This document shows positions 49,359-61,345 of a stretch of 64,000 nt of DNA, piece by piece. Every line of letters begins with the position of its first letter. Within the stretch, counting starts at the first letter, position 1. Source of the stretch: Prosopocoilus inquinatus (lineage: Eukaryota > Arthropoda > Insecta > Coleoptera > Lucanidae); NCBI GenBank assembly GCA_036172665.1, contig JAYKNF010000024.1, forward strand, positions 372,001 to 436,000, written 5' to 3'. Below the pieces are notes generated by a model. It ran no database searches. It worked only from the letters and a program-made list of their open reading frames with translations, and was not told where the DNA came from. The position numbers were made by a program, and so were the translations under genes.

Positions 49359-49420
49359 TAATGTTCCTAACTAACTAAATTAATATTTCTAACTAAATTA
49401 ATATTTCTAACTAAATTAAT
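49359..49420. repeat. 18-bp AT-rich microrepeat at edge of right arm
   Basis: Two clean copies and one partial copy of TAATATTTCTAACTAAAT are preceded by a diverged copy with a 4-bp insertion (TAATGTTCCTAACTAACTAAAT). The last copy runs directly into the first satellite monomer at 49422. It may be replication slippage at the array boundary. Confidence 0.85.
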
Positions 49421-52400
49421 AATGTATCTAATCGATCCTTACTTATCTATCATGTTATTTGACGTTTGTATGGACTCCAGTAACCCTGACGTGAGATACG
49501 AAGTTCTCGGACGCAGCAGAAGCTGGAAATAGTTTTAAACGAAACAACACGTATTAGCGTTGTTTCTGTGATGTATCTAATCGATCCTTACTCATCTATC
49601 ATGTTATTTGACGTTTGGATGGACTCCAGTAACTCTGATGTGAGATACAAAGTATTTGGACGCAGCAGAAGCTGGAAATAGTTTAGAACGAAACAACACG
49701 TATTAGCGTTGTTCCTGTGATGTATCTAATCGATACTTACTTAGCTACTATGTTATTTGACGTTTCGATGGACTCCAGTAACTCTAATGTGAGATACGAA
49801 ATTTTCGGACGCAGCAGCAGCTGGAAATAGTTTTAAACGCGACAACACATATTAGCGTTGTTCCTGTGCTGTATCTAATCGATCCTTACTCATCTATCAT
49901 GTTATTTGACGTTTCGATGGACTCCAGTAACTTAGATGTGAGATACGAAGTTCTCGGACGCAGCTGAAGCTAGAAATAGTTTTAAACGAAACAACACGCA
50001 TTAGCGTTGTTCCTGTGTAGTATCTAATCGATCCTTACTCATCTATCATGTTATTTGACGTTTCGATGGACTCCAGTATCTCTGATGTGAGATACAAAGT
50101 TTTTGGACGCAGCAGAAGCTGGAAATAGTTTTAAACGAAACAACACGTATTAGCGTTGTTCCTGTGATGTATCTAATCGATCTTTACTCATCTATCATGT
50201 TATTTGACGTTTCGATGGACTCCAGTAACTCTAATGTGAGAAACGAAATTTTCGGACGCAGCAGAAGCTGGAAATAGTTTTAAACGAAACAACACGCATT
50301 AGCGTTGTTCCTGTGATGTATCTAATCGATCCTTACTTATCTATCATGTTATTTGACGTTTGGATGGACTCCAGTAACCCTGACGTGAGATACGAAGTTC
50401 TAGGACGCAGCAGAAGCTGGAAATAGTTTTAAACGAAACAACACGCATTAGCGTTGTTCCTGTGATGTATCTAATCGATCCTTACTCATCTATCATGTTA
50501 TTTGGCGTTTCGATGGACTCCAGTAACTTAGATGTGAGATACGAAGTTCTCGGACGCAGCTGAAGCTAGAAATAGTTTTAAACGAAACAACACGCATTAG
50601 CGTTGTTCCTGTGATGTATCTAACCGATCCTTACTCATCTATCATGTTATTTGATGTTCGGACGGACTCCAGTAACTCTGATGAGAGATACAAAGTTCTC
50701 GGACGCAGTAGAAACTGGAAATAGTTTTGAACGAAGCAACACGTATTAGCGTTGTTCCTGTGATGTATCTAATCGATCCTTACTTATCTACTATGTTATT
50801 TGACGTTTCGATGGACTCCAGTAACTCTAAAGTTAGATACGAAATTCTCGGACGCAGCAGCAGCTGGAAATAGTTTCAAACGAAACAACACATATTAGCG
50901 TTGTTCCTGTGATGTATCTAACCGATCCTTACTCATCTATCATGTTATTTGACGTTCGGACGGACTCCAGTAACTCTGATGAGAGATACAAAGTTCTCGG
51001 ACGCAGTAGAAACTGGAAATAGTTTTGAACTAAGCAACACGTATTAGCGTTGTTCCTGTGATGTATCTAATCGATCCTTACTCATATATCATGTTATTTG
51101 GCGTTTCGATGGACTCCAGTAGCTCTGATGTGAGATACGACGTTTTCGGACGCAGCAGAAGCTGGAAATAGTTTTAAACGAAACAATACGCATTAGCGTT
51201 GTTCCTGTGATGTATCTAATCGATCCTTACTCATCTATCATGTTATTTGGCGTTTCGATGGACTCCAGTAACTTTGATGTGAAATACGAAGTTTTCGGAC
51301 GCAGCTGAAGCTAGAAATAGTTTTAAACGAAACAACACGCATTAGCGTTGTTCCTGTGATGCATCTAATCGATCCTTACTTATCTATCATGTTGTTTGAC
51401 GTTTCGATGGACTCCAGTAACCCTGACGTGAGATACGAAGTTCTCGGACGCAGCAGAAGCTGGAAATAGTTTTAAACGAAACAACACGTATTAGCGTTGT
51501 TCCTGTGATGTATCTAATCGATCCTTACTCATCTATCATGTTATTTGACGTTTGGATGGACTCCAGTAACTCTGATGAGAGATACAAAGATTTCGGACGC
51601 AGCAGAAGCTGGAAATAGTTTTGAAAGAAACAACACATATTAGCGTTGTTCCTGTGATGTATCTAAACGATCCTTACTTATCTAACATGTTATTTAACGT
51701 TTGGAGGGACTCCAGTAAGTCTGATGTGAGATACAAAGTTATCGGACGCAGCAGAAGATGGAAATAGTTTTGAACGAAACAACACTTATTAGCGTTGTTC
51801 CTGTGCTGTATCTAATCGATCCTTACTCATCTATAATGTTATTTGGCGTTTCGATAGACTCCAGTAACTCTGATGTGAGATACGACGTTTTCGGACGCAG
51901 CAGCAGCTGGAAATAGTTTTGAACGAAACAACACGTATTAGCGTTGTTCCTGTGCTGTATCTAATCGATCCTTACTTATCTATCATGTTGTTTGACGTTT
52001 CGATGGACTCCAGTAACTCTGATGTGAGATACGACGTTTTCGGACGCAGCAGAAGCTGAAAACAGTTTTAAACGAAACAACACGCATTAGCGTTGTTCCT
52101 GTGATGTATCTAATCGATCCTTACTCATCTATCATGTTATTTGGCGTCTTGATGGACTTCAGTAACTTATATGTGAGATACGAAGTTCTCTGACCCAGCT
52201 GAAGCTAGAAATAGTTTTAAACGAAACAACACGCATTAGCGTTGTTCCTGTGCTGTATCTAATCGATCCTTACTTATCTATCATGTTATTTGGCGTTTCG
52301 ATGGACTCCAGTAACTTAGATGTGAGATACGAAGTTCTCGGACGCAGCTGAAGCTAGAAATAGTTTTAAACGAAACAACAGCATTAGCGTTGTTCCTGTG

Positions 52401-55400
52401 ATGTATCTAATCGATCCTTACTTATCTATCATGTTATTTGACGTTTGGATGGACTTCAGTAACCCTGACGTGAGATACGAAGTTCTCGGACGCAGCAGAA
52501 GCTGGAAATAGTTTTAAACGAAACAACACGCATTAGCGTTGTTCCTGTGATGTATCTAATCGATCCTTACTCATCTATCATGTTATTTGACGTTTGGATG
52601 GACTCCAGTAACTCTGATGTGAAATACAAAGTTTTTGGACGCAGCAGAAGCTGGAAATAGTTTTAAACGAAACAACACGTATTAGCGTTGTTCCTGTGCT
52701 GTATCTAATCGATCCTTACTTATCTATTATGTTATTTGACGTTTGGATGGACTCCAGTAACCCTGACGTGAGATACGAAGTTCTCGGACGCAGCAGAAGC
52801 TGGACAGTTTTAAACGAAACAACACGCATTAGCGTTGTTCCTGTGATGTATCTAATCGATCCTTACTTATCTAACATGTTATTTAACGTTTGGATGGACT
52901 CCAGTAAGTCTGATGTGAGATACAAAGTTTTTGGACGCAGCAGGAGCTGGAAATAGTTTTAAACGAAACAACACGTATTAGCGTTGTTCCTGTGATGTAT
53001 CTAAACGATCCTTACTTATCTAACATGTTATTTAACGTTTGGATGGACTCCAGTAAGTCTGATGTGAGATACAAAGTTTTTGGACGCAGCAGGAGCTGGA
53101 AATAGTTTTAAACGAAACAACACGTATTAGCGTTGTTCCTGTGCTGTATCTAATCGATCCTTACTTATCTATCATGTTATTTGACGTTTGGATGGACTCC
53201 AGTAACTCTGATGTGAGATACGACGTTTTCGGACGCAGCAGGAGCTGGAAATAGTTTTAAACGAAACAACACGTATTAGCGTTGTTCCTGTGCTGTATCT
53301 AATCGATAATTACTTATCTATCATGTTATTTGACGTTTCGATGGACTCCAGTAACTCTGATGTGAGATACGACGTTTTCGGACGCAGCAGAAGCTGGAAA
53401 TAGTTTTAAACGAAGCAACACGTATTGGCGTTGTTCCTGTGATATATCTAATCGATCCTTACTCATCTATCATGTTATTTGACGTTTGGATGGACTCCAG
53501 TTACTCTGATGTGAGATACAAAGTTTTTGGACGCAGCAGAAGCTGCAAATAGTTTTAAACGAAACAACACGTATTAGCGTTGTTCCTGTGCTGTATCTAA
53601 TCGATCCTTACTTATCTATCATGTTATTTGACGTTTGGATGGACTCCAGTAACTTAGATGTGAGATACGAAGTTCTCGGACGCAGCTGAAGCTAGAAATA
53701 GTTTTAAACGAAACAACACGCATTAGCGTTGTTCCTGTGATGTATCTAATCGATCCTTACTTATCTATCATGTTATTTGACGTTTGGATGGACTCCAGTA
53801 ACCCTGACGTGAGATACGAAGTTCTCGGACGCAGCAGAAGCTGGAAATAGTTTTAAACGAAACAACACGTATTAGCGTTGTTTCTGTGATGTATCTAATC
53901 GATCCTTACTCATCTATCATGTTATTTGACGTTTGGATGGACTCCAGTAACTCTGATGTGAGATACAAAGTTTTTGGACGCAGCAGAAGCTGGAAATAGT
54001 TTAGAACGAAACAACACGTATTAGCGTTGTTCCTGTGATGTATCTAATCGATCCTTACTTAGCTACTATGTTATTTGACGTTTCGATGGACTCCAGTAAC
54101 TCTAATGTGAGATACGAAATTTTCGGACGCAGCAGCAGCTGGAAATAGTTTTAAACGCGACAACACATATAAGCGTTGTTCCTGTGCTGTATCTAATCGA
54201 TCCTTTCTCATCTATCATGTTATTTGACGTTTCGATGGACTCCAGTAACTTAGATGTGAGATACGAAGTTCTCGGACGCAGCTGAAGCTAGAAATAGTTT
54301 TAAACGAAACAACACGCATTAGCGTTGTTCCTGTGTAGTATCTAATCGATCCTTACTCATCTATCATGTTATTTGACGTTTCGATGGACTCCAGTAACTC
54401 TGATGTGAGATACAAAGTTTTTGGACGCAGCAGAAGCTGGAAATAGTTTTAAACGAAACAACACGTATTAGCGTTGTTCCTGTGATGTATCTAATCGATC
54501 CTTACTCATCTATCATGTTATTTGACGTTTCGATGGACTCCAGTAACTCTAATGTGAGAAACGAAATTTTCGGACGCAGCAGAAGCTGGAAATAGTTTTA
54601 AACGAAACAACACGCATTAGCGTTGTTCCTGTGATGTATCTAATCGATCCTTACTTATCTATCATGTTATTTGACGTTTGGATGGACTCCAGTAACCCTG
54701 ACATGAGATACGAAGTTCTAGGACGCAGCAGAAGCTGGAAATAGTTTTAAACGAAACAACACGCATTAGCGTTGTTCCTGTGATGTATCTAATCGATCCT
54801 TACTCATCTATCATGTTATTTGGCGTTTCGATGGACTCCAGTAATTTAGATGTGAGATACGAAGTTCTCGGACGCAGCTGAAGCTAGAAATAGTTTTAAA
54901 CGAAACAACACGCATTAGCGTTGTTCCTGTGATGTATCTAACCGATCCTTACTCATCTATCATGTTATTTGACGTTCGGACGGACTCCAGTAACTCTGAT
55001 GAGAGATACAAAGTTCTCGGACGCAGTAGAAACTGGAAATAGTTTTGAACGAAGCAACACGTATTAGCGTTGTTCCTGTGCTGTATCTAATCGATCCTTA
55101 CTTATCTATCATGTTGTTTGACGTTTCGATGGACTCTAGTAACTCTGATGTGAGATACGACGTTTTCGGACGCAGCAGAAGCTGAAAACAGTTTTAAACG
55201 AAACAACACGCATTAGCGTTGTTCCTGTGATGTATCTAATCGATCCTTACTCATCTATCATGTTATTTGGCGTCTTGATGGACTCCAGTAACTTAGATGT
55301 GAGATACGAAGTTCTCTGACCCAGCTGAAGCTAGAAATAGTTTTAAACGAAACAACACGCATTAGCGTTGTTCCTGTGCTGTATCTAATCGATCCTTACT

Positions 55401-55554
55401 TATCTATCATGTTATTTGGCGTTTCGATGGACTCCAGTAACTTAGATGTGAGATACGAAGTTCTCGGACGCAGCTGAAGCTAGAAATAGTTTTAAACGAA
55501 ACAACAGCATTAGCGTTGTTCCTGTGATGTATCTAATCGATCCTTACTTATCTA

Positions 55555-55600
55555 TCATGTTATTTGACGTTTACAAAAAAGTTTTTGGACGCAGCAGGAG
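55555..55600 (-). repeat. Internally deleted satellite monomer
   Basis: GACGTTT is joined directly to ACAAAAAAGTTTTTGG, removing about 30 bp (the GGACTCCAGTAAC region) from one monomer. A different truncated monomer lies near 62790, where ATTAGCG joins ATCGATCC with about 21 bp lost. Both are single-copy landmarks in the right arm. Confidence 0.8.
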
Positions 55601-57584
55601 CTGGAAATAGTTTTAAACGAAACAACACGTATTAGCGTTGTTCCTGTGCTGTATCTAATCGATCCTTACTTATCTATCATGTTATTTGACGTTTCGATGG
55701 ACTCCAGTAACTCTGATGTGAGATACGACGTTTTCGGACCCAGCAGAAGCTGGAAATAGTTTTAAACGAAACAACACGTATTAGCGTTGTTCCTGTGATG
55801 TATCTAATCGATCCTTACTCATCTATCATGTTATTTGACGTTTGGATGGACTCCAGTAACTCTGATGTGAAATACAAAGTTTTTGGACGCAGCAGAAGCT
55901 GGAAATAGTTTTAAACGAAACAACACGTATTAGCGCTGTTCCTGTGCTGTATCTAATCGATCCTTACTTATCTAACATGTTATTTAACGTTTGGATGGAC
56001 TCCAGTAAGTCTGATGTGAGATACAAAGTTTTTGGACGCAGCAGAAGCTGGAAATAGTTTTAAACGAAGCAACACGTATTGGCGTTGTTCCTGTGATATA
56101 TCTAATCGATCCTTACTCATCTATCATGTTATTTGACGTTTGGATGGACTCCAGTAACTCTGATGTGAGATACAAAGTTTTTGGACGCAGCAGAAGCTGC
56201 AAATAGTTTTAAACGAAACAACACGCATTAGCGATGTTCCTGTGATGTATCTAATCGATAATTACTCATCTATCATGTTATTTTGCGTTTGGATGGACTC
56301 CAGTAACTTTGATGTGAGATACAAAGTTTTTGGACGCAGCAGAAGCTGGAAATAGTTTTGAACGAAACAACACGTATTAGCGTTGTTCCTGTGATGTATC
56401 TAATCGATCCTTACTTTTCTATCATGTTATTTGACGTTTCGATGGACTCCAGTAACTCTGATGTGAGATACGAGGTTTTCGGACGCAGCAGAAGCTGGAA
56501 ATAGTTTTAAACGAAACAACACGCATTAGCGATATTCCTGTGATGTATCTAAACGATCCTTACTTATCTATCATGTTATTTGACGTTTCGATGGACTCCA
56601 GTAACTCTGATGTGAGATACGACGTTTTCGGACCCAGCAGAAGCTGGAAATAGTTTTAAACGAAACAACACGTATTAGCGTTGTTCCTGTGATGTATCTA
56701 ATCGATCCTTACTCATCTATCATGTTATTTGACGTTTGGATGGACTCCAGTAACTCTGATGTGAAATACAAAGTTTTTGGACGCAGCAGAAGCTGGAAAT
56801 AGTTTTAAACGAAACAACACGCATTAGCGTTGTTCCTGTGATGTATCTAATCGATCCTTACTCATCTATCATGTTATTTGGCGTTTCGATGGACTCCAGT
56901 AACTTAGATGTGAGATACGAAGTTCTCGGACGCAGCTGAAGCTGGAAATAGTTTTGAACCAAGCAACACGTATTAGCGTTGTTCCTGTGATGTATCTAAT
57001 CGATCCTTACTTATCTACTATGTTATTTGACGTTTCGATGGACTCCAGTAACTCTAAAGTGAGATACGAAATTCTCGGACGCAGCAGCAGCTGGAAATAG
57101 TTTTAAACGAAACAACACGTATTAGCGTTGTTTCTGTGATGTATCTAATCGATCCTTACTCATCTATCATGTTATTTGACGTTTGGATGGACTCCAGTAA
57201 CTCTGATGTGAGATACAAAGTTTTTGGACGCAGCAGAAGCTGGAAATAGTTTAGAACGAAACAACACGTATTAGCGTTGTTCCTGTGATGTATCTAATCG
57301 ATCCTTACTTATCTATCATGTTATTTGACGTTTGGATGGACTCCAGTAACCCTGACGAGAGATACGAAGTTCTCGGACGCAGCAGAAGCTGGAAATAGTT
57401 TTAAACGAAACAACACGCATTAGCGTTGTTCCTGTGATGTATCTAATCGATCCTTACTCATCTATCATGTTATTTGACGTTTGGATGGACTCCAGTAACT
57501 CTGATGTGAGATACGACGTTTTCGGACCCAGCAGAAGCTGGAAATAGTTTTAAACGAAACAACACGTATTAGCGTTGTTCCTGT

Positions 57585-60500
57585 GATGTATCTTACCGAT
57601 CCTTACTCATCTATCATGTTATTTGACGTTCGGACGGACTCCAGTAACTCTGATGAGAGATACAAAGTTCTCGGACGCAGTAGAAACTGGAAATAGTTTT
57701 GAACCAAGCAACACGTATTAGCGTTGTTCCTGTGATGTATCTAATCGATCCTTACTTATCTACTATGTTATTTGACGTTTCGATGGACTCCAGTAACTCT
57801 AAAGTGAGATACGAAATTCTCGGACGCAGCAGCAGCTGGAAATAGTTTCAAACGAAACAACACATTTTAGCGTTGTTCCTGTGATGTATCTAACCGATCC
57901 TTACTCATCTATCATGTTATTTGACGTTCGGACGGACTCCAGTAACTCTGATGAGAGATACAAAGTTCTCGGACGCAGTAGAAGCTGGAAATAGTTTTAA
58001 ACGAAACAACACGCATTAGCGTTGTTCCTGTGATTTATCTAATCGATCCTTACTCATCTATCATGTTATTTGGCGTTTCGATGGACTCCAGTAACTTAGA
58101 TGTGAGATACGAAGTTCTCGGACGCAGCTGAAGCTAGAAATAGTTTTAAACGAAACAACACGCATTAGCGTTGTTCCTGTGATGTATCTAATCGATCCTT
58201 ACTTATCTATCATGTTATTTGACGTTTGGATGGACTCCAGTAACCCTGACGTGAGATACGAAGTTCTCGGACGCAGCAGAAGCTGGAAATAGTTTTAAAC
58301 GAAACAACACGTATTAGCGTTGTTTCTGTGATGTATCTAATCGATCCTTACTCATCTATCATGTTATTTGACGTTTGGATGGACTCCAGTAACTCTGATG
58401 TGAGATACAAAGTTTTTGGACGCAGCAGAAGCTGGAAATAGTTTAGAACGAAACAACACGTATTAGCGTTGTTCCTGTGATGTATCTAATCGATCCTTAC
58501 TTATCTATCATGTTATTTGACGTTTGGATGGACTCCAGTAACCCTGACGAGAGATACGAAGTTCTCGGACGCAGCAGAAGCTGGAAATAGTTTTAAACGA
58601 AACAACACGCATTAGCGTTGTTCCTGTGATGTATCTAATCGATCCTTACTCATCTATCATGTTATTTGACGTTTGGATGGACTCCAGTAACTCTGATGTG
58701 AGATACAAAGTTTTTGGACGCAGCAGAAGCTGCAAATAGTTTTAAACGAAACAACACGCATTAGCGATGTTCCTGTGATGTATCTAATCGATAATTACTC
58801 ATCTATCATGTTATTTTGCGTTTGGATGGACTCCAGTAACTTTGATGTGAGATACAAAGTTTTTGGACGCAGCAGAAGCTGGAAATAGTTTTAAACGAAG
58901 CAACACGTATTGGCGTTGTTCCTGTGATATATCTAATCGATCCTTACTCATCTATCATGTTATTTGACGTTTGGATGGACTCCAGTAACTCTGATGTGAG
59001 ATACAAAGTTTTTGGACGCAGCAGAAGCTGCAAATAGTTTTAAACGAAACAACACGCATTAGCGATGTTCCTGTGATGTATCTAATCGATAATTACTCAT
59101 CTATCATGTTATTTTGCGTTTGGATGGACTCCAGTAACTTTGATGTGAGATACAAAGTTTTTGGACGCAGCAGAAGCTGGAAATAGTTTTGAACGAAACA
59201 ACACGTATTAGCGTTGTTCCTGTGATGTATCTAATCGATCCTTACTTTTCTATCATGTTATTTGACGTTTCGATGGACTCCAGTAACTCTGATGTGAGAT
59301 ACGAGGTTTTCGGACGCAGCAGAAGCTGGAAATAGTTTTAAACGAAACAACACGCATTAGCGATATTCCTGTGATGTATCTAAACGATCCTTACTTATCT
59401 ATCATGTTATTTGACGTTTCGATGGACTCCAGTAACTCTGATGTGAGATACGACGTTTTCGGACCCAGCAGAAGCTGGAAATAGTTTTAAACGAAACAAC
59501 ACGTATTAGCGTTGTTCCTGTGATGTATCTAATCGATCCTTACTCATCTATCATGTTATTTGACGTTTGGATGGACTCCAGTAACTCTGATGTGAAATAC
59601 AAAGTTTTTGGACGCAGCAGAAGCTGGAAATAGTTTTAAACGAAACAACACGCATTAGCGTTGTTCCTGTGATGTATCTAATCGATCCTTACTCATCTAT
59701 CATGTTATTTGGCGTTTCGATGGACTCCAGTAACTTAGATGTGAGATACGAAGTTCTCGGACGCAGCTGAAGCTAGAAATAGTTTTAAACGAAACAACAC
59801 GCATTAGCGTTGTTCCTGTGATGTATCTAATCGATCCTTACTTATCTATCATGTTATTTGACGTTTGGATGGACTCCAGTAACCCTGACGTGAGATACGA
59901 AGTTCTCGGACGCAGCAGAAGCTGGAAATAGTTTTAAACGAAACAACACGCATTAGCGTTGTTCCTGTGATGTATCTAATCGATCCTTACTCATCTATCA
60001 TCTTATTTGACGTTTCGATGGACTCCAGTAACTCTAATGTGAGATACAAAATTTTCGGACGCAGCAGAAGCTGGAAATAGTTTTAAACGAAACAACACGC
60101 ATTAGCGTTGTTCCTGTGATGTATCTAATCGATCCTTACTCATCTATCATGTTATTTGGCGTTTCGATGGACTCCAGTAACTTTGATGCGAGATACGAAG
60201 TTCTCGGACGCAGCAGAAGCTAGAAATAGTTTTAAACGAAACAACACGCATTAGCGTTGTTCCTGTGATGTATCTTACCGATCCTTACTCATCTATCATG
60301 TTATTTGACGTTCGGACGGACTCCAGTAACTCTGATGAGAGATACAAAGTTCTCGGACGCAGTAGAAACTGGAAATAGTTTTGAACCAAGCAACACGTAT
60401 TAGCGTTGTTCCTGTGATGTATCTAATCGATCCTTACTTATCTACTATGTTATTTGACGTTTCGATGGACTCCAGTAACTCTAAAGTGAGATACGAAATT

Positions 60501-61345
60501 CTCGGACGCAGCAGCAGCTGGAAATAGTTTCAAACGAAACAACACATTTTAGCGTTGTTCCTGTGATGTATCTAACCGATCCTTACTCATCTATCATGTT
60601 ATTTGACGTTCGGACGGACTCCAGTAACTCTGATGAGAGATACAAAGTTCTCGGACGCAGTAGAAGCTGGAAATAGTTTTAAACGAAACAACACGCATTA
60701 GCGTTGTTCCTGTGATTTATCTAATCGATCCTTACTCATCAATCATGTTATTTGGCGTTTCGATGGACTCCAGTAACTTAGATGTGAGATACGAAGTTCT
60801 CGGACGCAGCTGAAGCTAGAAATAGTTTTAAACGAAACAACACGCATTAGCGTTGTTCCTGTGATGTATCTAATCGATCCTTACTTATCTATCATGTTAT
60901 TTGACGTTTGGATGGACTCCAGTAACCCTGACGTGAGATACGAAGTTCTCGGACGCAGCAGAAGCTGGAAATAGTTTTAAACGAAACAACACGTATTAGC
61001 GTTGTTTCTGTGATGTATCTAATCGATCCTTACTCATCTATCATGTTATTTGACGTTTGGATGGACTCCAGTAACTCTGATGTGAGATACAAAGTTTTTG
61101 GACGCAGCAGAAGCTGGAAATAGTTTAGAACGAAACAACACGTATTAGCGTTGTTCCTGTGATGTATCTAATCGATCCTTACTTATCTATCATGTTATTT
61201 GACGTTTGGATGGACTCCAGTAACCCTGACGAGAGATACGAAGTTCTCGGACGCAGCAGAAGCTGGAAATAGTTTTAAACGAAACAACACGCATTAGCGT
61301 TGTTCCTGTGATGTATCTAATCGATCCTTACTCATCTATCATGTT
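57585..61345 (-). repeat. 18-monomer spaced duplication in right arm
   Basis: About 7 monomers from 57.59 to 58.66 kb recur at 60.27-61.34 kb with a spacing of 2682 bp, exactly 18 monomers. Markers are TCTTACCGATCC at 57591 and 60273, and TGTTTCTGTGATG at 58321 and 61003. Between them, a two-monomer duplication (298 bp) is marked by ATAATTACTC at 58791 and 59089. Confidence 0.75.

Larger units (their letters stand above)
40757..49421. mobile_element. Polinton/Maverick-like core unit between inverted satellite arms
   Basis: All genes of the window lie in this single unit. It contains a protein-primed family B DNA polymerase, a retroviral-type integrase, an A32-like packaging ATPase, a DUF8207-like protein and one small unrecognised protein. 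The polymerase, integrase and ATPase together are diagnostic of Polintons (Mavericks). The polymerase runs rightward, and the other four run leftward to converge on it at 45.7 kb. No capsid, penton or protease gene is visible. I see no inverted repeat shared by 40757-41822 and 49204-49421, so no conventional terminal inverted repeat lies inside the satellite edges. The only inverted repeats flanking the genes are the satellite arrays themselves. A 6-bp target duplication could not be located, so the true element ends are unknown. Confidence 0.85.
49204..49421. other. AT-rich leader between ATPase gene and right satellite arm
   Basis: This is 218 bp of AT-rich, non-coding, non-satellite sequence. 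It holds the ATPase promoter and, at its right end, a short tandem repeat. It shows no similarity to the hairpin or minisatellite on the other side of the unit, so the two inner flanks are not inverted copies of each other. Confidence 0.8.

Noticed and set aside
40757..49421. Conventional Polinton terminal inverted repeats inside the satellite edges
   Set aside because: The hairpin and minisatellite on the left have no inverted counterpart in the 218-bp AT-rich flank on the right.
52696..52956. 86-aa plus-strand ORF in the right satellite arm
   Set aside because: It is a chance frame through less than two satellite monomers. Neighbouring monomers interrupt the same frame.
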